This document shows, one piece after another, positions 34,379-46,100 of a stretch of 64,000 nucleotides of DNA (positions within the stretch are counted from its first letter, which is position 1; every line of letters starts with the position of its first letter). The translations under genes were made by a program, and so were the position numbers. The notes beneath the pieces are model-generated. The model was given only the letters and a program-made list of their open reading frames with translations. It searched no databases and was not told the DNA's origin. The stretch is from Chamaelirium japonicum (Eukaryota > Streptophyta > Magnoliopsida > Liliales > Melanthiaceae), in NCBI GenBank assembly GCA_947650365.1, contig OX393551.1:67157406-67221405 (forward strand), read 5' to 3'.

Positions 34379-37300
34379 GGGGACCTACCCCTTCAGCAAG
34401 AAGGGGAGGAGAATTCTGGAGGAAACGCTGCCTGTTTTGTCCTGGAACTTGCAGAGCTACGGAGGTCGGTCGGACAATAGTCAGAGGCTGTCTGCGGAGG
34501 TCGGTCGGTAGCCAGATACTGTCTGCAGCGACCAGTAGTCAGACGCTGCCTGTGGCGGTCGGTAGTCTGAGTGAAACTGCAGAGGTCGGTAGTTTGGGAG
34601 ACCAGTCCTCGGAGTGTGTAATTGGGGTTAAGGTGAGAGATTGTAACCGAAGGAATTATTTTAGTGCATTCTCGCCCCACCCGTGGTTTTTTATCCTTCG
34701 ACGTTGCAAAGGAGTTTTTCCATGTAACTACTGTCTTCTCTCTTCTCTTTGGCTTGTTGGATTGTGCTTGCCACCCGAACCGCCCGGTTCGACTAAAAAC
34801 CCCCCACAATCAGCACAATATACTCTCTATTTTCTGGGATTGCTACAAGATTTCCTATATTTAGGAAGCCAAAACCACTCCATATTTTGTTTGAACCCCC
34901 TCAAGACAACCTTAAGTAAATTATTTTTTAGGATTGCTAGTAAATTAAGTAAACACCCTCTAAGAGCCTCGCCATTGCCTTCCAAAAACACCCTAAAATC
35001 ATCAGTAAATTATATATAAATCAAGCACCCCTCCCAAAAACACCCTCTAAGAGCCTCGTAACATGCCTCTCTATATTTGGGATTGCTACTAGACACCCTA
35101 TATTTAGGGAGCCAAAATCGCTCCATATTTTTTTTGAACCCCCACACGACAACCTTATGTATATTATATACAATCAAGTACTCCTCTCTAAAATACCCTC
35201 TAAGAGCCTTACAATATGCTCTCTATTTTTGGGATTGCTACTAGACTCCACATATTTAGGGAGCCAAAACCTCTCCATATTATTTTTGAACCCCCACCCG
35301 ACAACCTTAAGTAAATTATATACAATCGAGCATTCCTCCCAAAAATACCATCTATTAGCCTCACAGTATGCTCTCTATTTTTGGGATTGCTACTAGACTT
35401 CCTATATTTAAGGAGCCAAAACAACCCCATATTTATTTTTGAACCCCCACCCGATATCCTTAAGTGAATTATATACAATCGAGCACTCCTCCCTAAAATA
35501 CCATCTAAAAGCCTTAAAATATGAACTCTAATTTTGGGATTGCTACTAGATTCCCTATATTTAGGAAGCCAAAACCGATCCATACTTTGTATGAACCCCC
35601 ACCCAAAATTCTTTAGTAAATTGTACACAATCGAGTATTCATTCCAAAAACACCATCTAAAAGCCTTGCCATCGCCTCCCAAAAATACCCTAAAATCATA
35701 AGTAAATTATATATAAATCTAGCACTATTCTCCAAAACAACCTCTAAGAGCCTCGCAACATGCCTCTCTATTTTTGGGATTGCTACTAGACACCCTATAT
35801 TTAGGGAGCCAAAATCGATTCATATTTTTTTTGAACCCCGCCCCAATAACCTTAAGTAAATTATATACAATCGAGCACTCCCCCCTAAAACACCCTCTAA
35901 GAGTCTCGCAATATGCTCTCTATTTTTACGATTGCTACTAGACACACTATATTTAGGGAGCCAAAACTGCTCCATATTTTTTTTGAACCCCAACCCGACA
36001 ACCTTAAATAAATTATATACAATCGAGCATTCCTCCCAAAAACACCATCTAATAGCTTCGCAATATGCTCTGTATTTTTGGGATTACTACTAGACTTACT
36101 ATATTTAGGGAGCCAAAACCGTCCCATATTTTTTTTGAACCCCCACCCGACAACATTAAGCGAATTAAATAAAATCGAGGACTCATGCCTAAAATACCCT
36201 CTAAGATCCTCGCAATATGCTTTCTATTTTTTGGATTGCTACTAGACTCCCTATATTTAGGGAGCCAAAACTGCTCCATAATTTTTTTGAACCCCTCCCG
36301 ATAATCTTAAATAAATTATATACAATCGATAATTCCTCCCAAAAATACCCTCTAGGAGCCTCGCCATTGCCTCCAAAAAATACCCTAAAATCATAAGTAA
36401 ATTATATATAAATCAAACACTCCTTTCTAAAACATCCTCTAAGAACCTCGCAACAAGCCTCTCTATTTTTGAGATTACTACTAGACTCCCTGTATTTAGG
36501 GAGCCAAAATAGTTTTATATTTTTTTAAAATCCCCACCCGACAACCTTAAGTAAATTACAAATAATCAAACACTCCTTAAAACACCCTCAAAGAGCCTCG
36601 CAATATGCTCTCTATTTTTGGGATTGCTACTAGACTCCCTATATTAAGCGAGCCAAAACAACTCCATATTTTTTTGAACCCCCACCCGATAACCTTAAGT
36701 AAATTATATATAATTAAGCGTTCCTTCCAAAAACACCATCTAATAGCCTCGTAATATGATCTTTATTTTTGGGATTTGTACTAGACTCCCTATATTTAGG
36801 GAGCCAAAATCGCCCCATATTTTTTTTGAACCACTACCCAACAACCTTAAGTTAATTATATACAATCCAGTACTCCTCCCTAAAATACCCTCTAAGAACC
36901 TCACAATATGCTTTCTATTTTTGGGATTGCTACTAGACTCGCTATATTTAGGGAGCCAAAACCGCTCCATATTTTTTTAGAACCTCTAACCGACAAACTT
37001 AAGTGAATTATATATAATCAAGTAGTCCGTCCTAAAACACCCTCTAAGAGCCTCACAATATGCTCTCTATTTTTGGGATTGCTACTAGAGTCCACATATT
37101 TAGGGAGCCAAAATCGCTCCATATTTTTTTTGAACCCCCACCCGACAACCTTAAGTAAATTATATACAATAGAGAAGTTGTCCCTAAAACACCCTTTAAG
37201 AGCCTTACAATATGATTGCCATTTTTGGATTGCTACTAGACTCCGTATATTTAGAGAGCCAAAACTGCTCTATATTTTTTTTGAACCCCCACCCGACAAC

Positions 37301-37594
37301 CTTAACTAAATTATATACAATCGAACATTCCTGCCAAAAATACCATCTACTAGCATAGCAATATGCTCATTATTTTTGGGATTGCTACTAGACTCCCTAT
37401 ATTTAGGGAGGCAAAACTGCTCCATGTTTTTTTTGAACCCCCACTCGACAATCTTAAGTAAATTATATACAATCGAGCATTCCTCTCTAAAACACCCTCT
37501 AAGAGCTTTGCAATATGTTCTCTATTTTTGGGATTGCTACTACACTCCCTATATTTATGGAGCCAAAACTGCTCTATATTTTTTTTGAACCCCC

Positions 37595-37606
37595 ACCCTC
37601 TAATAG
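37595..37606 (+). other. 51 bp microhomology deletion in one monomer
   Basis: Here GAACCCCCACCC is followed at once by TCTAATAGCCTTGCATTATG. In the equivalent monomer of the first copy (2,693-2,770) about 51 bp lie between the two, flanked by CACCC on both sides. Loss between two CACCC copies explains the joint. Confidence 0.75.
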
Positions 37607-40600
37607 CCTTGCATTATGCTCTTAATTTTTGGGATTGCTACAAGACTCCCTATATTTAAGGAGCCAAAATCGCTCCATATTATTTTTGAACACCCACCTT
37701 ACAACCTTAAGTAAATTATATACAATCGAGCACTCCTCTCTAAAACTCCCTCTAAAATCCTCATAATATGTTCTCTATTTTTGGGATATCTACTAGACTC
37801 TCTATATTTAGGGAGCCAATATAGCCCCATATTTTTTGAACCCCCACCCGACAACTTTAAGTGAATTATATACAATCGAGCACTTTTCCCTAAAACACTG
37901 TTTTAGAGACTCGCAATATGCTTTCTACTTTTGGGATTGCTACAAAACTCCCTATATTTAGGAAGCAAAAACCGCTCTATATTTTTTTGAACCACCACCC
38001 GACAACTATAAGTAAATTATATACACTTGAGCATTCCTACCAAAAACACCCTCTAAGAACCTCGCCATTGCCTTTAAAAAACACCATAAAATCATCAGTA
38101 ATTTTATATAAATCAAGCACTCTTCCCTAAAACACCCTCTTAAGAGACTCGCAATATACCTTTCTATTTTTAGGATTGCTACTAGACTTTTTATATTTAG
38201 GGAGCCAAAACATCTCCATATTTTTTTTGAACACCCCCCCAACAACGTTAAGTAAATTATAAATAATCGAGCACTCCTTCCTAAAACACCCACTAAGAGC
38301 CTGGTAATATACTCTTTATTTTTGGGACTGCTACTAGACAACTAATATTTAGGGAACCAAAACCGCTCAATAGTTTTTTTAAACCCTTACCGATCAAGCT
38401 TAAGTAAATTACATACAATCGAGTATTCCTCCCAAATACACGGTGTAAGAGCCTAGCTATTGTCTCCCAAAAACACCCAAAAATCATAAGTAAATTATAT
38501 ATAAATCAAGCATTCCATCCTAAAACATCATCTAAGAGCCTAACAATATGCCTCTCTAATTTTAGGATTGCAACTTGACTACCTATATTTAAGGAGCAAA
38601 AATCGCTCCATATTTCTTTTGAACCCCCAAATAATAACCATAAGTAAATTATATACAATTGAGCACTCCTCCCTAAAACACCCTCTAAGAGCCTTGCAAT
38701 ATGCTTTCTATTTTTTGGAATTGATACTAGATTCCCTATATTTAGGGAGCCAAAACTGCTCCATATTTTGTTTGAACCCCCACCAGACAACCTTAAGTAA
38801 ATTATACACAATTGAGCATTCCTCCTAAAAACACCCTCTAAAAGCCTCGCCATTGCCTCCCAAAAACACCCTAAAATCATAAGTAAATTATATATAAATC
38901 AAGTACGCCTCCCTAAAATACCCACCAAGAGCCTCACAACATGCCTCTCTATTTTTGGGATTGCTACTAGACACCCTATATTTAGGGAGCCAAAATCGCT
39001 CCATATTTTTTTTGAACCCCCACACGACAACCTTAAATAAATCATATACAATCGAACACTCCTCCCTAAAATACCCTCTAAGAGCCTCACAATATTCTCT
39101 CTATTTTTGGGATTACTACTAGACACCATATATTTAGGGAGCCAAAACCAGTCTATATTTTTTTAACCCCACCCGATAACCTTAAATAAATTATATACAA
39201 TCGAGCATTCCTCCCAAAACACCATCTAATAGCCTCGCAATATGCTCTCTATTTTTAGGATTGCTACTAGACTCCCGATATTTAGGGAGCCAAAACCACC
39301 CCATATTTATTTTTGAAACCCCACCCGATATCCTTAAGTGAATTATATGCAATCGAGCACTTCTCCCTAAAACACCATCTAAATACCTCACAATATGCTC
39401 TCTAATTTTGGGATTGCTACTAGATTCCCTCTATTTAGGTAGCCAAAATCGATCCACATTTTGTTTGAACCCCCACCCGAAAATATTTAGTAAATTATAC
39501 ATAATTGAGCATTCCTCCCAAAAATACCCTCTAAAAGCCTCGCCTTTGCTTCCCAAAAATACCCTAAAATCATAAGTAAATTATATATAAATCATGCACT
39601 AATCCCTAAAACAACCTCTAAGTGCCTCACAACATGCCTCTCTATTTTTGGGATTGCTACTAGACTCCCTATATTTAGGAAGCCAAAATCGATCCATATT
39701 TTTTTTGAACCCCCACCTGATAACCTTAAGTAAATTATATACAATCGAGCACACCACCCTAAAACACCCTCTAAGAGGCTTGCAATATGTTCTCTATTTT
39801 TGGGATTGCTACTAGACACCCTATATTTAGGAAGCCAAAACCACTCCATATTTTTTATGAACCCCAACCCGACCACCTTAAGTAAATTATATACAATCGA
39901 GCATTTTGCCTAAAAACCCCATCTAATAGCCTCGCAATATGCTATCTATTTTTGGAATTACTACTTGACTCACTATATTTAGGGAGCCAAAACTACCCCA
40001 TATTTTTTTGGAACAACCACCCGTTAACATTAAGCAAATTATATAAAATCGAGCACTCATCCCTAAAACACCATCTACGAGCCATACAATATGCTCTCTA
40101 TTTTTGGAATTGCTACTAGACTCCCTATATTAACTGAGCCAAAATCGCTCCATATTTCTTTTGAACCCCCTCTCGATAACCTTAAGTAAATTATATACAA
40201 TTAAACATTCCTCCCAAAAACACCCTGTAAGAGCCTTGCCATTGCCTCCAAAAAATACCCTAAAATCATAAGTAAATTATATATAAATCAAGCACTCCTC
40301 CCTAAAACACCCTCTAAGAACCTTGCAAAAAGCCTCTCTATTTTTAGGATTGCTACTAGACTCCCTATATTTAGGGAGCCAAAATAGCTCTATATTTTTT
40401 TTGAATCCCCACCAGACAACCATAAGTAAATTATAAATAATTAGGCACTCCTTAAAAGACCCTCTAAGAGCCTCGCAATATGCTCTCTATTTTTGGTATC
40501 GCTACTAGACTCCCTATATTAATGGAGCGAAAGCAACTCAATATTTTTTTAAACCCCCACCCAACAACCTTAAGTAAATTATATATAATCGAGCATTCCT

Positions 40601-43600
40601 CCCAAAAATACCTTCTAATAGCCTCATAATATGGCATCTATTTTTGGGATTGCTACTAGACTCCCTATATTTAGGGAGCCATAATTGCCCCATATTTTTT
40701 TTGAACCCCTACCCAACAACCTTAAGTGAATTATATACAATCGAGCAATCCTTTCTAAAACACCCTCTAAGAGCCTCACAATATGCTCTATATTTTTGGG
40801 ATTGCTTCTAGAGTCCCCATATTTAGGGAGCCAAAATCGCTCCATATTTTTTTTGAACCCCCACCCGATAACCTTTAGTAAATTATATACAATCGAGCAT
40901 TATACTAAAAACACCCTCTATGAGCCTCGCCATGTCCTCCCAAAAACACCCTAAAATCATAAATAAATTAAATATAAATCAAGCACTCCTTCCTAAATTA
41001 CCCTCTAAAGCCTCATAATTTGCCTTTCTATTTTTGGGATTGCTACTAGACTCCCTATATTTAAGAAGCCAAAACTGCTCCATATTTTTTTTGAACGCCC
41101 ACTCGACAACCTTAAGTAAATTATATACAATCGAGCACTCCTCCCTAAAATACCCTCTAAGAGCCCCGTACTATTCTCTCTATTTTTGGGATTGCTACTA
41201 GACTCCCTATATTTAAGGAGCCCAAACTGCTCTATATTTTTTTTGAATCCCTACCTGACAACCTTAAGCAAATTATATATAATAAAGCATTTCTCTCAAA
41301 AATACAATCTAATAGCCTCGCAATATGCTCCCTATTTTTGGAATTACTACTAGACTCCCTATATTTAGGGAGCCGAAACTGCCCCATATTTTTTTTAAAC
41401 CCCCACCCGACAACCTTAAGTGAATTATATACAATCGAGCAGTCCTCCCTAAAACATACTCTAAGAGCCTCACAATATGCTATCTATTTTTGGGATTACT
41501 ACTAGACTCCATATATTTAGGGAGCCAAAACAACTTCATATTTTTTTTGAACTCCCACCCGACAACCATAAATAAATTATATAAAATTGATCATTCCTCC
41601 CAAAAACACCCTCTAAGAGCCTCGCCATTGGCTCTGAAAAATACCCTAAAATCATAAGTAATTATATATAAATCAAGCACTCTTCCATAAAACTACCTCT
41701 AAGAGATTCGTAATATGCTTTTCTATTTTTGGGATCGCTACTAGACTCCTTATATTTAGAAAGCCAAAACCACCCTATATTTTTTTGAACCCCTACCCGA
41801 CAACCTTAAGTAAATTATATACAATCAAGCACTCCTCCCTAAAATACCCTCTCAGAGCCTCGCACTCTTATCTCTATTTTTGGGATTGCTACTAGACTCA
41901 CTATATTTAAGGAGGCAAAACTACTCCATATTTTTTATGAATCCCTACCTGACAACCTTAACTAAATTATATACAATCGAGCATTTCTCCCAAAAACACC
42001 ATCTAATAGCCTCGCAATATGCCTTTCTATTTTTAGGATTGCTACTTGACTCCCTATATTTAAGGAGCAAAAATAGCTCCATATATTTTTTAAACCCCCA
42101 TATGACAACCTTAAGTAAATTATATATAATTGAGCATTCCTTCCTAAAACACCCTCTACGAGCCTCACAATATGTTCTCTATTTTTTGGGATTGATACTA
42201 GATTTCTTATATTAAGGGAGTCAAAACTATACCATATTTTGTTTGAACCCCCACCAGACAACCTTAAGTAAATTATACACAATCGAGCATTCCTCCCAAA
42301 AACATCCTTTAAGAGCCTCGTCATTGCCTCCCAAAAACACCCTAAAATCAAAAGAAAATTATATATAAATCAAGCACTCTTCGCTAAAACACCCTCTAAG
42401 AGCCTCGCAACATGCCTCTCTATTTTTGAGATTACTACTAGACACCCTATATTTAGGGAGCCAAAATTGCTCCATATTTTTTTTGAACCCCCATACGATA
42501 ACCTTAAGTAAATTATATACAATCGAGCATTCCTCTCAAAAACACTATCTAATAGCCCCGCAATATGCTCTCTATTTTTGGGATTACTACTAGACTCCCG
42601 ATATTTAGGAAGCCAAAACCACCCTATATTTATTTTTTAACACCCACCCGACATCCTTAAGTGAATTATATGCAATCGAGCACTCCTCCCTAAAACACCA
42701 TCTAAAAGCCTAACAATATGCTCTCAAATATTGGGATTACTACTAGATTCCCTATATTTAGGGAGCCAATACCAATCCATATTTAGTTTGAACCCCCACC
42801 CAAAAATCTTTAATAAATTATACACAATCGACTATTCTTCCCAAAAATACATTCTAAAAGCCTCACCATTGCCTCCCAAAAACTCCCTAAAATCATAAGT
42901 AAATTATATATAAATCAAGCACTATTCCCTAAAACAACCTCCAAGAGCCTCGCAATATACCACTCTATTTTTGGGATTGCTACTAGACTCCCTATATTTA
43001 GGGAGCCAAAATCGATCCATATTTTTTTTGAACCCCCACCCGACAACCTTAAGTAAAGTATATACAATCGAGCACTCATCCCTAAAACACCCTCTGAGAG
43101 GCTCGCAATATGCTGTCTATTTTTGGGATTGCTACTAGACTCCCTATATTTAGGAAGCCAAAACCACTCCATATTTTTTTTTAACCCCCTCCCGCTAATC
43201 TTATATAAATTATATACAATTGAGCATTTCTTCTAAAAACATCCTCTAAGTGCCTCACTATTGCCTCCAAAAAACACCCTAAAATCATAAGTAAATTATA
43301 TATAATTCAAACACTCCTCCCTAAAACTCCCTCTAAGAACGTCGCAACAGGCCTCTCTATTTTTGGGATTGCTACTAGACTCCCTATATTTAGGGAGCCA
43401 AAATAGCTCTATATTTTTTTTGAATCCCCACCCGACAACCTTAAGTAAATTATAAATAATCAAGAACTCCTTAAATCACCCTCTAAGAGTCTCGCAATAT
43501 GCTCTCTATTTTTGGGATTGCTACTAGACTTCCTATATTAAGGGAGCCAAAACAACTCCATATTTTTTTGAACCCCCACCCAACAAACTTAAGTAAATTA

Positions 43601-44533
43601 TATACAATCGAGCATTCCACCCAAAAACACCATCTAATAGCTTCGTAATATGATCTCTATTTTTGGGGTTGTACTAGTCTCCCTATATTTAGGGAGCCAA
43701 AATTGCCCCATATTTTTTTTGAACCCATACCCAATAACCTTAATTTAATATATACAATAGAGCACGCCTCCCTAAAATACCCTCTAAGAGCCTCGCAATA
43801 TGTTTTCTATTTTTGGGATTTCTACTAGACTCCCTATATTTAGGGAGCCAAAACCGCACCATATTTTTTTTGAACCTCCACCCGATAACCTTAAGTGAAT
43901 GATATACAATCGAGTAGTCCTTCCTAAAACACCCTCTAAGAGCCTCACAATATGCTCTCTATTTTTGGGATTGCTACTAGAGTCCCCATATTTAGGGAGC
44001 CAAAATCGCTCTATATTTTTTTTTAACCCCCACCCAATAACCTTAAGTAAATTATATATAATCGAGCATTCCTACTAAAAACACCTTTTATGAGCCTCGC
44101 CATTGCCCCCCAAAAATACCCTAAAATCATAAATAAATTAAATATAAATCAAGCACTCCTCTTTAAATTACCCTCTAAGAGCCTCGCAATATGCCTTTCT
44201 ATTTTTGGGATAGCTACTAGACTCCCTATATTTAAGAAGCCAAAACTGCTCCATATTTTTTTTGAACGTCCACCCGACAACCTTAAGTAAATTATATACA
44301 ATCGAGCACTCCTCCCTAAAATACCCTCTAAGAGTCTCACACTATTCCCTCTATTTTTGGGATTGCTACTAGACTCCTTATATTTAAAGAGCCAAAATCG
44401 TTCTATATATTTTTTTGAATCCCTACCCGTAAACCTTAAGTAACTTATATACAATCGAGCATTTCTCCAAAAAACACCATCTAATAGCCTTACAATATGC
44501 TCTCTATTTTTGGGATTGCTACTAGACTCTCTA

Positions 44534-44541
44534 TATTTAGG
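44534..44541. other. hAT target duplication, left copy
   Basis: TATTTAGG, identical to 45,271-45,278. It lies in the conserved dyad CTCCCTATATTTAGGGAG of the satellite monomer. Confidence 0.85.
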
Positions 44542-44894
44542 CAGGACCGTCTCGATACAAACTGAGGCCTAAGACAAAATTTTTAAATGATGCTTTTTTA
44601 TTTTAAAATTTTTAAAATAATATTATTATTAAAAAATAGATAATATAAAAAAATTATTTAAAATTTATTCTTTCTGCTGTGAGCGTCGAACGATTGTCGT
44701 CCAGTCGCCGGTCACCGGTGGCTCAGTTAGCACGAGCCGTCGGGCACAAAGACAAGAGCGAGAGAGGAGCTTTGAGCACAGCGGCATGGGCCTATGGCTG
44801 GAAACTGCCGGCGTCAGTGCCTCGGTGGTCATCCGGTATGATGGGCCGACGGCGTCGCTCGGTCGGTGGTCAGTGTTGCCGCGTCAAATGGAGA

Positions 44895-44896
<2 letters not shown>

Positions 44897-44972
<76 letters not shown>
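44897..44972 (+). repeat. (GA)n microsatellite, 76 bp
   Basis: 38 uninterrupted GA dinucleotides inside the hAT-like element. Confidence 0.95.
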
Positions 44973-44974
<2 letters not shown>

Positions 44975-45227
44975 TATAAAAAAGATAAGAATTTTTTTAT
45001 TTTTGGTAGCAAGCTTTATGCATGGCTGACAGCTGATATCTCAGAATCCGATGAATGTTTTGGTAAGTGTAACGGACATTTATATTATTATACATGGGGC
45101 CGTGCAAATTTTTTTTCTTTTCTTATTTTGGTGCTATGGGCCATGCAAAACTGTTGCTGTAGTAATGTTTTGGGTCCAAACCATAACTGATGGCCCAATT
45201 AATAGGGGCCTTCTTCACAAGTGGGGC

Positions 45228-45245
45228 CTTAGGCAATTGCCTAAG
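45228..45245. repeat. 18 bp perfect palindrome near the hAT right end
   Basis: CTTAGGCAATTGCCTAAG. A GCCTAAG motif is also present near the left end (about 44,568-44,574), so this could be a subterminal transposase-binding repeat. Confidence 0.7.
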
Positions 45246-45270
45246 TTGCCTTACTATTGAGCCGGCTCTG

Positions 45271-45278
45271 TATTTAGG
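45271..45278. other. hAT target duplication, right copy
   Basis: TATTTAGG, after which the satellite monomer resumes with GAGCCAAAACTG. Confidence 0.85.
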
Positions 45279-46014
45279 GAGCCAAAACTGCCCCATATTA
45301 TTTTTGAATCCCCACCCGACAACCTTAAATGAATTATATACAATCGAGCACTCTTTCCTAAAACACCCTTTAAGAGCCTCCAATATGCTCTCTATTTTTG
45401 GGATTACTACTAGACTCCCTATATTTAGGAAGCCAAAACCGCTCTATATTTTTTTGAACGCCCACCCGACAACCATAAGTAAATTATATACAATCGAGCA
45501 TTCCTCCTAAAAACACCCTCTAAGAGTTCGCCATTGTTTCCGAAAAACACCCTAAAATATTAATTAATTATATATAAATCAAGTAATATTCCCTAATACA
45601 ACCTCTAAGAGATTCGCAATATGCTTTTCTATGTTTGGGATTGCTACTAGACTTCTTATATTTAGGAAGCCAAACTGCTCTATATTTTTTTTGAACGCCC
45701 ACCCAACAACCTTAATTAATTAAATACAATCGAGCACTCCTTCTTAAAACACCCTCTACGAGCCTAGTAATATGTTCTCTATTTTCGGGACTGCTACTAG
45801 ACTCCCTATATTTAGGAAACCAAAACTGCTCCATATTTTTTTTAAACCCCTACCCATCAATCTTAAGTAAATTACATACAATCAAGCATTCCTCCCGAAA
45901 ACACGGTATAAGAGCCTCGCTATTGCCTCCCAAAAGCACATAAAAATCATAAGTAAATTACATATAAATTACGCACTCCTTTCTAAAACACCCTCTAAGA
46001 GCCTCGTAATATGC

Positions 46015-46100
46015 CTCTCTATTTTAAGAATTGCTACTAGACTCCCTATATTTTTAGAATTGCTACTAGACTCCCTATTTTTAGTATTCCTCCAGAAAAC
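46015..46100 (+). repeat. Scrambled satellite monomers
   Basis: GAATTGCTACTAGACTCCCT occurs twice within 50 bp, then jumps to ATTCCTCCAGAAAAC. The middle of a monomer is missing and its start is duplicated, a local rearrangement joint. Confidence 0.7.

Larger units (their letters stand above)
22865..34811 (+). mobile_element. Tat-type Ty3/gypsy LTR retrotransposon, degenerate
   Basis: An 11,947 bp element with LTRs of 1,160 and 1,077 bp, a primer binding site, gag, protease, reverse transcriptase, RNase H, second RNase H, integrase, a long 3' region with an antisense gene, and a polypurine tract. The second RNase H between RT/RNase H and integrase is the hallmark of the plant Tat group (Ogre, Retand and relatives). 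Both LTRs begin TGTGTGTACT. They end in ACAATC, and the next base in the right flank is A, so the exact 3' end is uncertain by one base. The flanks are AGCAG (22,860-22,864) and AGCAC (34,812-34,816), a target duplication matching at four of five bases. Two frame changes, many in-frame stops and a missing integrase segment show it is inactive. It lies in the same orientation as the satellite reference strand. Confidence 0.93.
33735..34811 (+). repeat. 3' long terminal repeat
   Basis: Same organisation as the 5' LTR, with five rather than six G/C-tract units (CACCAGACAA at 33,831; 33,905; 33,978; 34,049; 34,113) and shorter G-runs (at most 16). TATAAAA is at 34,372-34,378. The unique zone after the tandem repeats aligns with the 5' LTR without large gaps. 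Differences are mainly transitions. A long C-run lies near 33,870-33,882. Confidence 0.93.
22611..38440 (+). repeat. Higher-order repeat A copy split by the retrotransposon
   Basis: The CGGTATAAG-type sites at 22,611 and 38,441 are 15,830 bp apart. Removing the 11,947 bp element and a 5 bp target duplication leaves about 3,878 bp. The shortfall of about 50 bp from 3,930 matches a small deletion at about 37,600, where CACCC joins directly to TCTAATAGCC. The retrotransposon therefore entered a pre-existing higher-order repeat, about 250 bp after the diagnostic site. Confidence 0.8.
34812..44541 (+). repeat. Satellite array, middle block
   Basis: The same satellite family and orientation continue directly after the retrotransposon. 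The higher-order register seen left of the element carries on, once the element's 11.9 kb is subtracted, to about 38.4 kb. It then becomes irregular: the distance to the next diagnostic unit at 45,904 is about 6.7 kb after removing the hAT insertion. A scrambled monomer lies at about 34,917-34,960, just inside the right flank of the retrotransposon, where the usual TACACAATCGAGCATTCC stretch is replaced by a fragment resembling TTTTTAGGATTGCTAG. No gene is seen here. Confidence 0.95.
44542..45270. mobile_element. Non-autonomous hAT-like DNA transposon (729 bp)
   Basis: An insertion in a satellite monomer flanked by a perfect 8 bp duplication, TATTTAGG at 44,534-44,541 and 45,271-45,278; removing the element and one copy restores the monomer. 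The ends are CAGGACCGTCTC and, on the other strand, CAGAGCCGGCTC, matching at 9 of 12 positions and ending in CAG as hAT elements do. An 8 bp duplication is the hAT rule. Inside are an AT-rich left part (44,575-44,668), a GC-rich middle (44,670-44,890), a 76 bp GA run and an AT-rich right part. There is no transposase; the open frames across the GA run are Arg-Glu low complexity. The GC-rich middle differs in composition from both arms and may be captured sequence. Confidence 0.85.

Noticed and set aside
22865..34811. Centromeric retrotransposon (CRM type) as evidence of a centromere
   Set aside because: The element has a second RNase H and an antisense 3' gene and no chromodomain is visible after the integrase, so it is Tat type. 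It does not mark a functional centromere.
44679..45190. Frames with long Arg-Glu runs in the hAT-like element
   Set aside because: They are produced by the GA tract. There is no similarity to a transposase (no hAT dimerisation motif or zinc finger) and no plausible gene structure.
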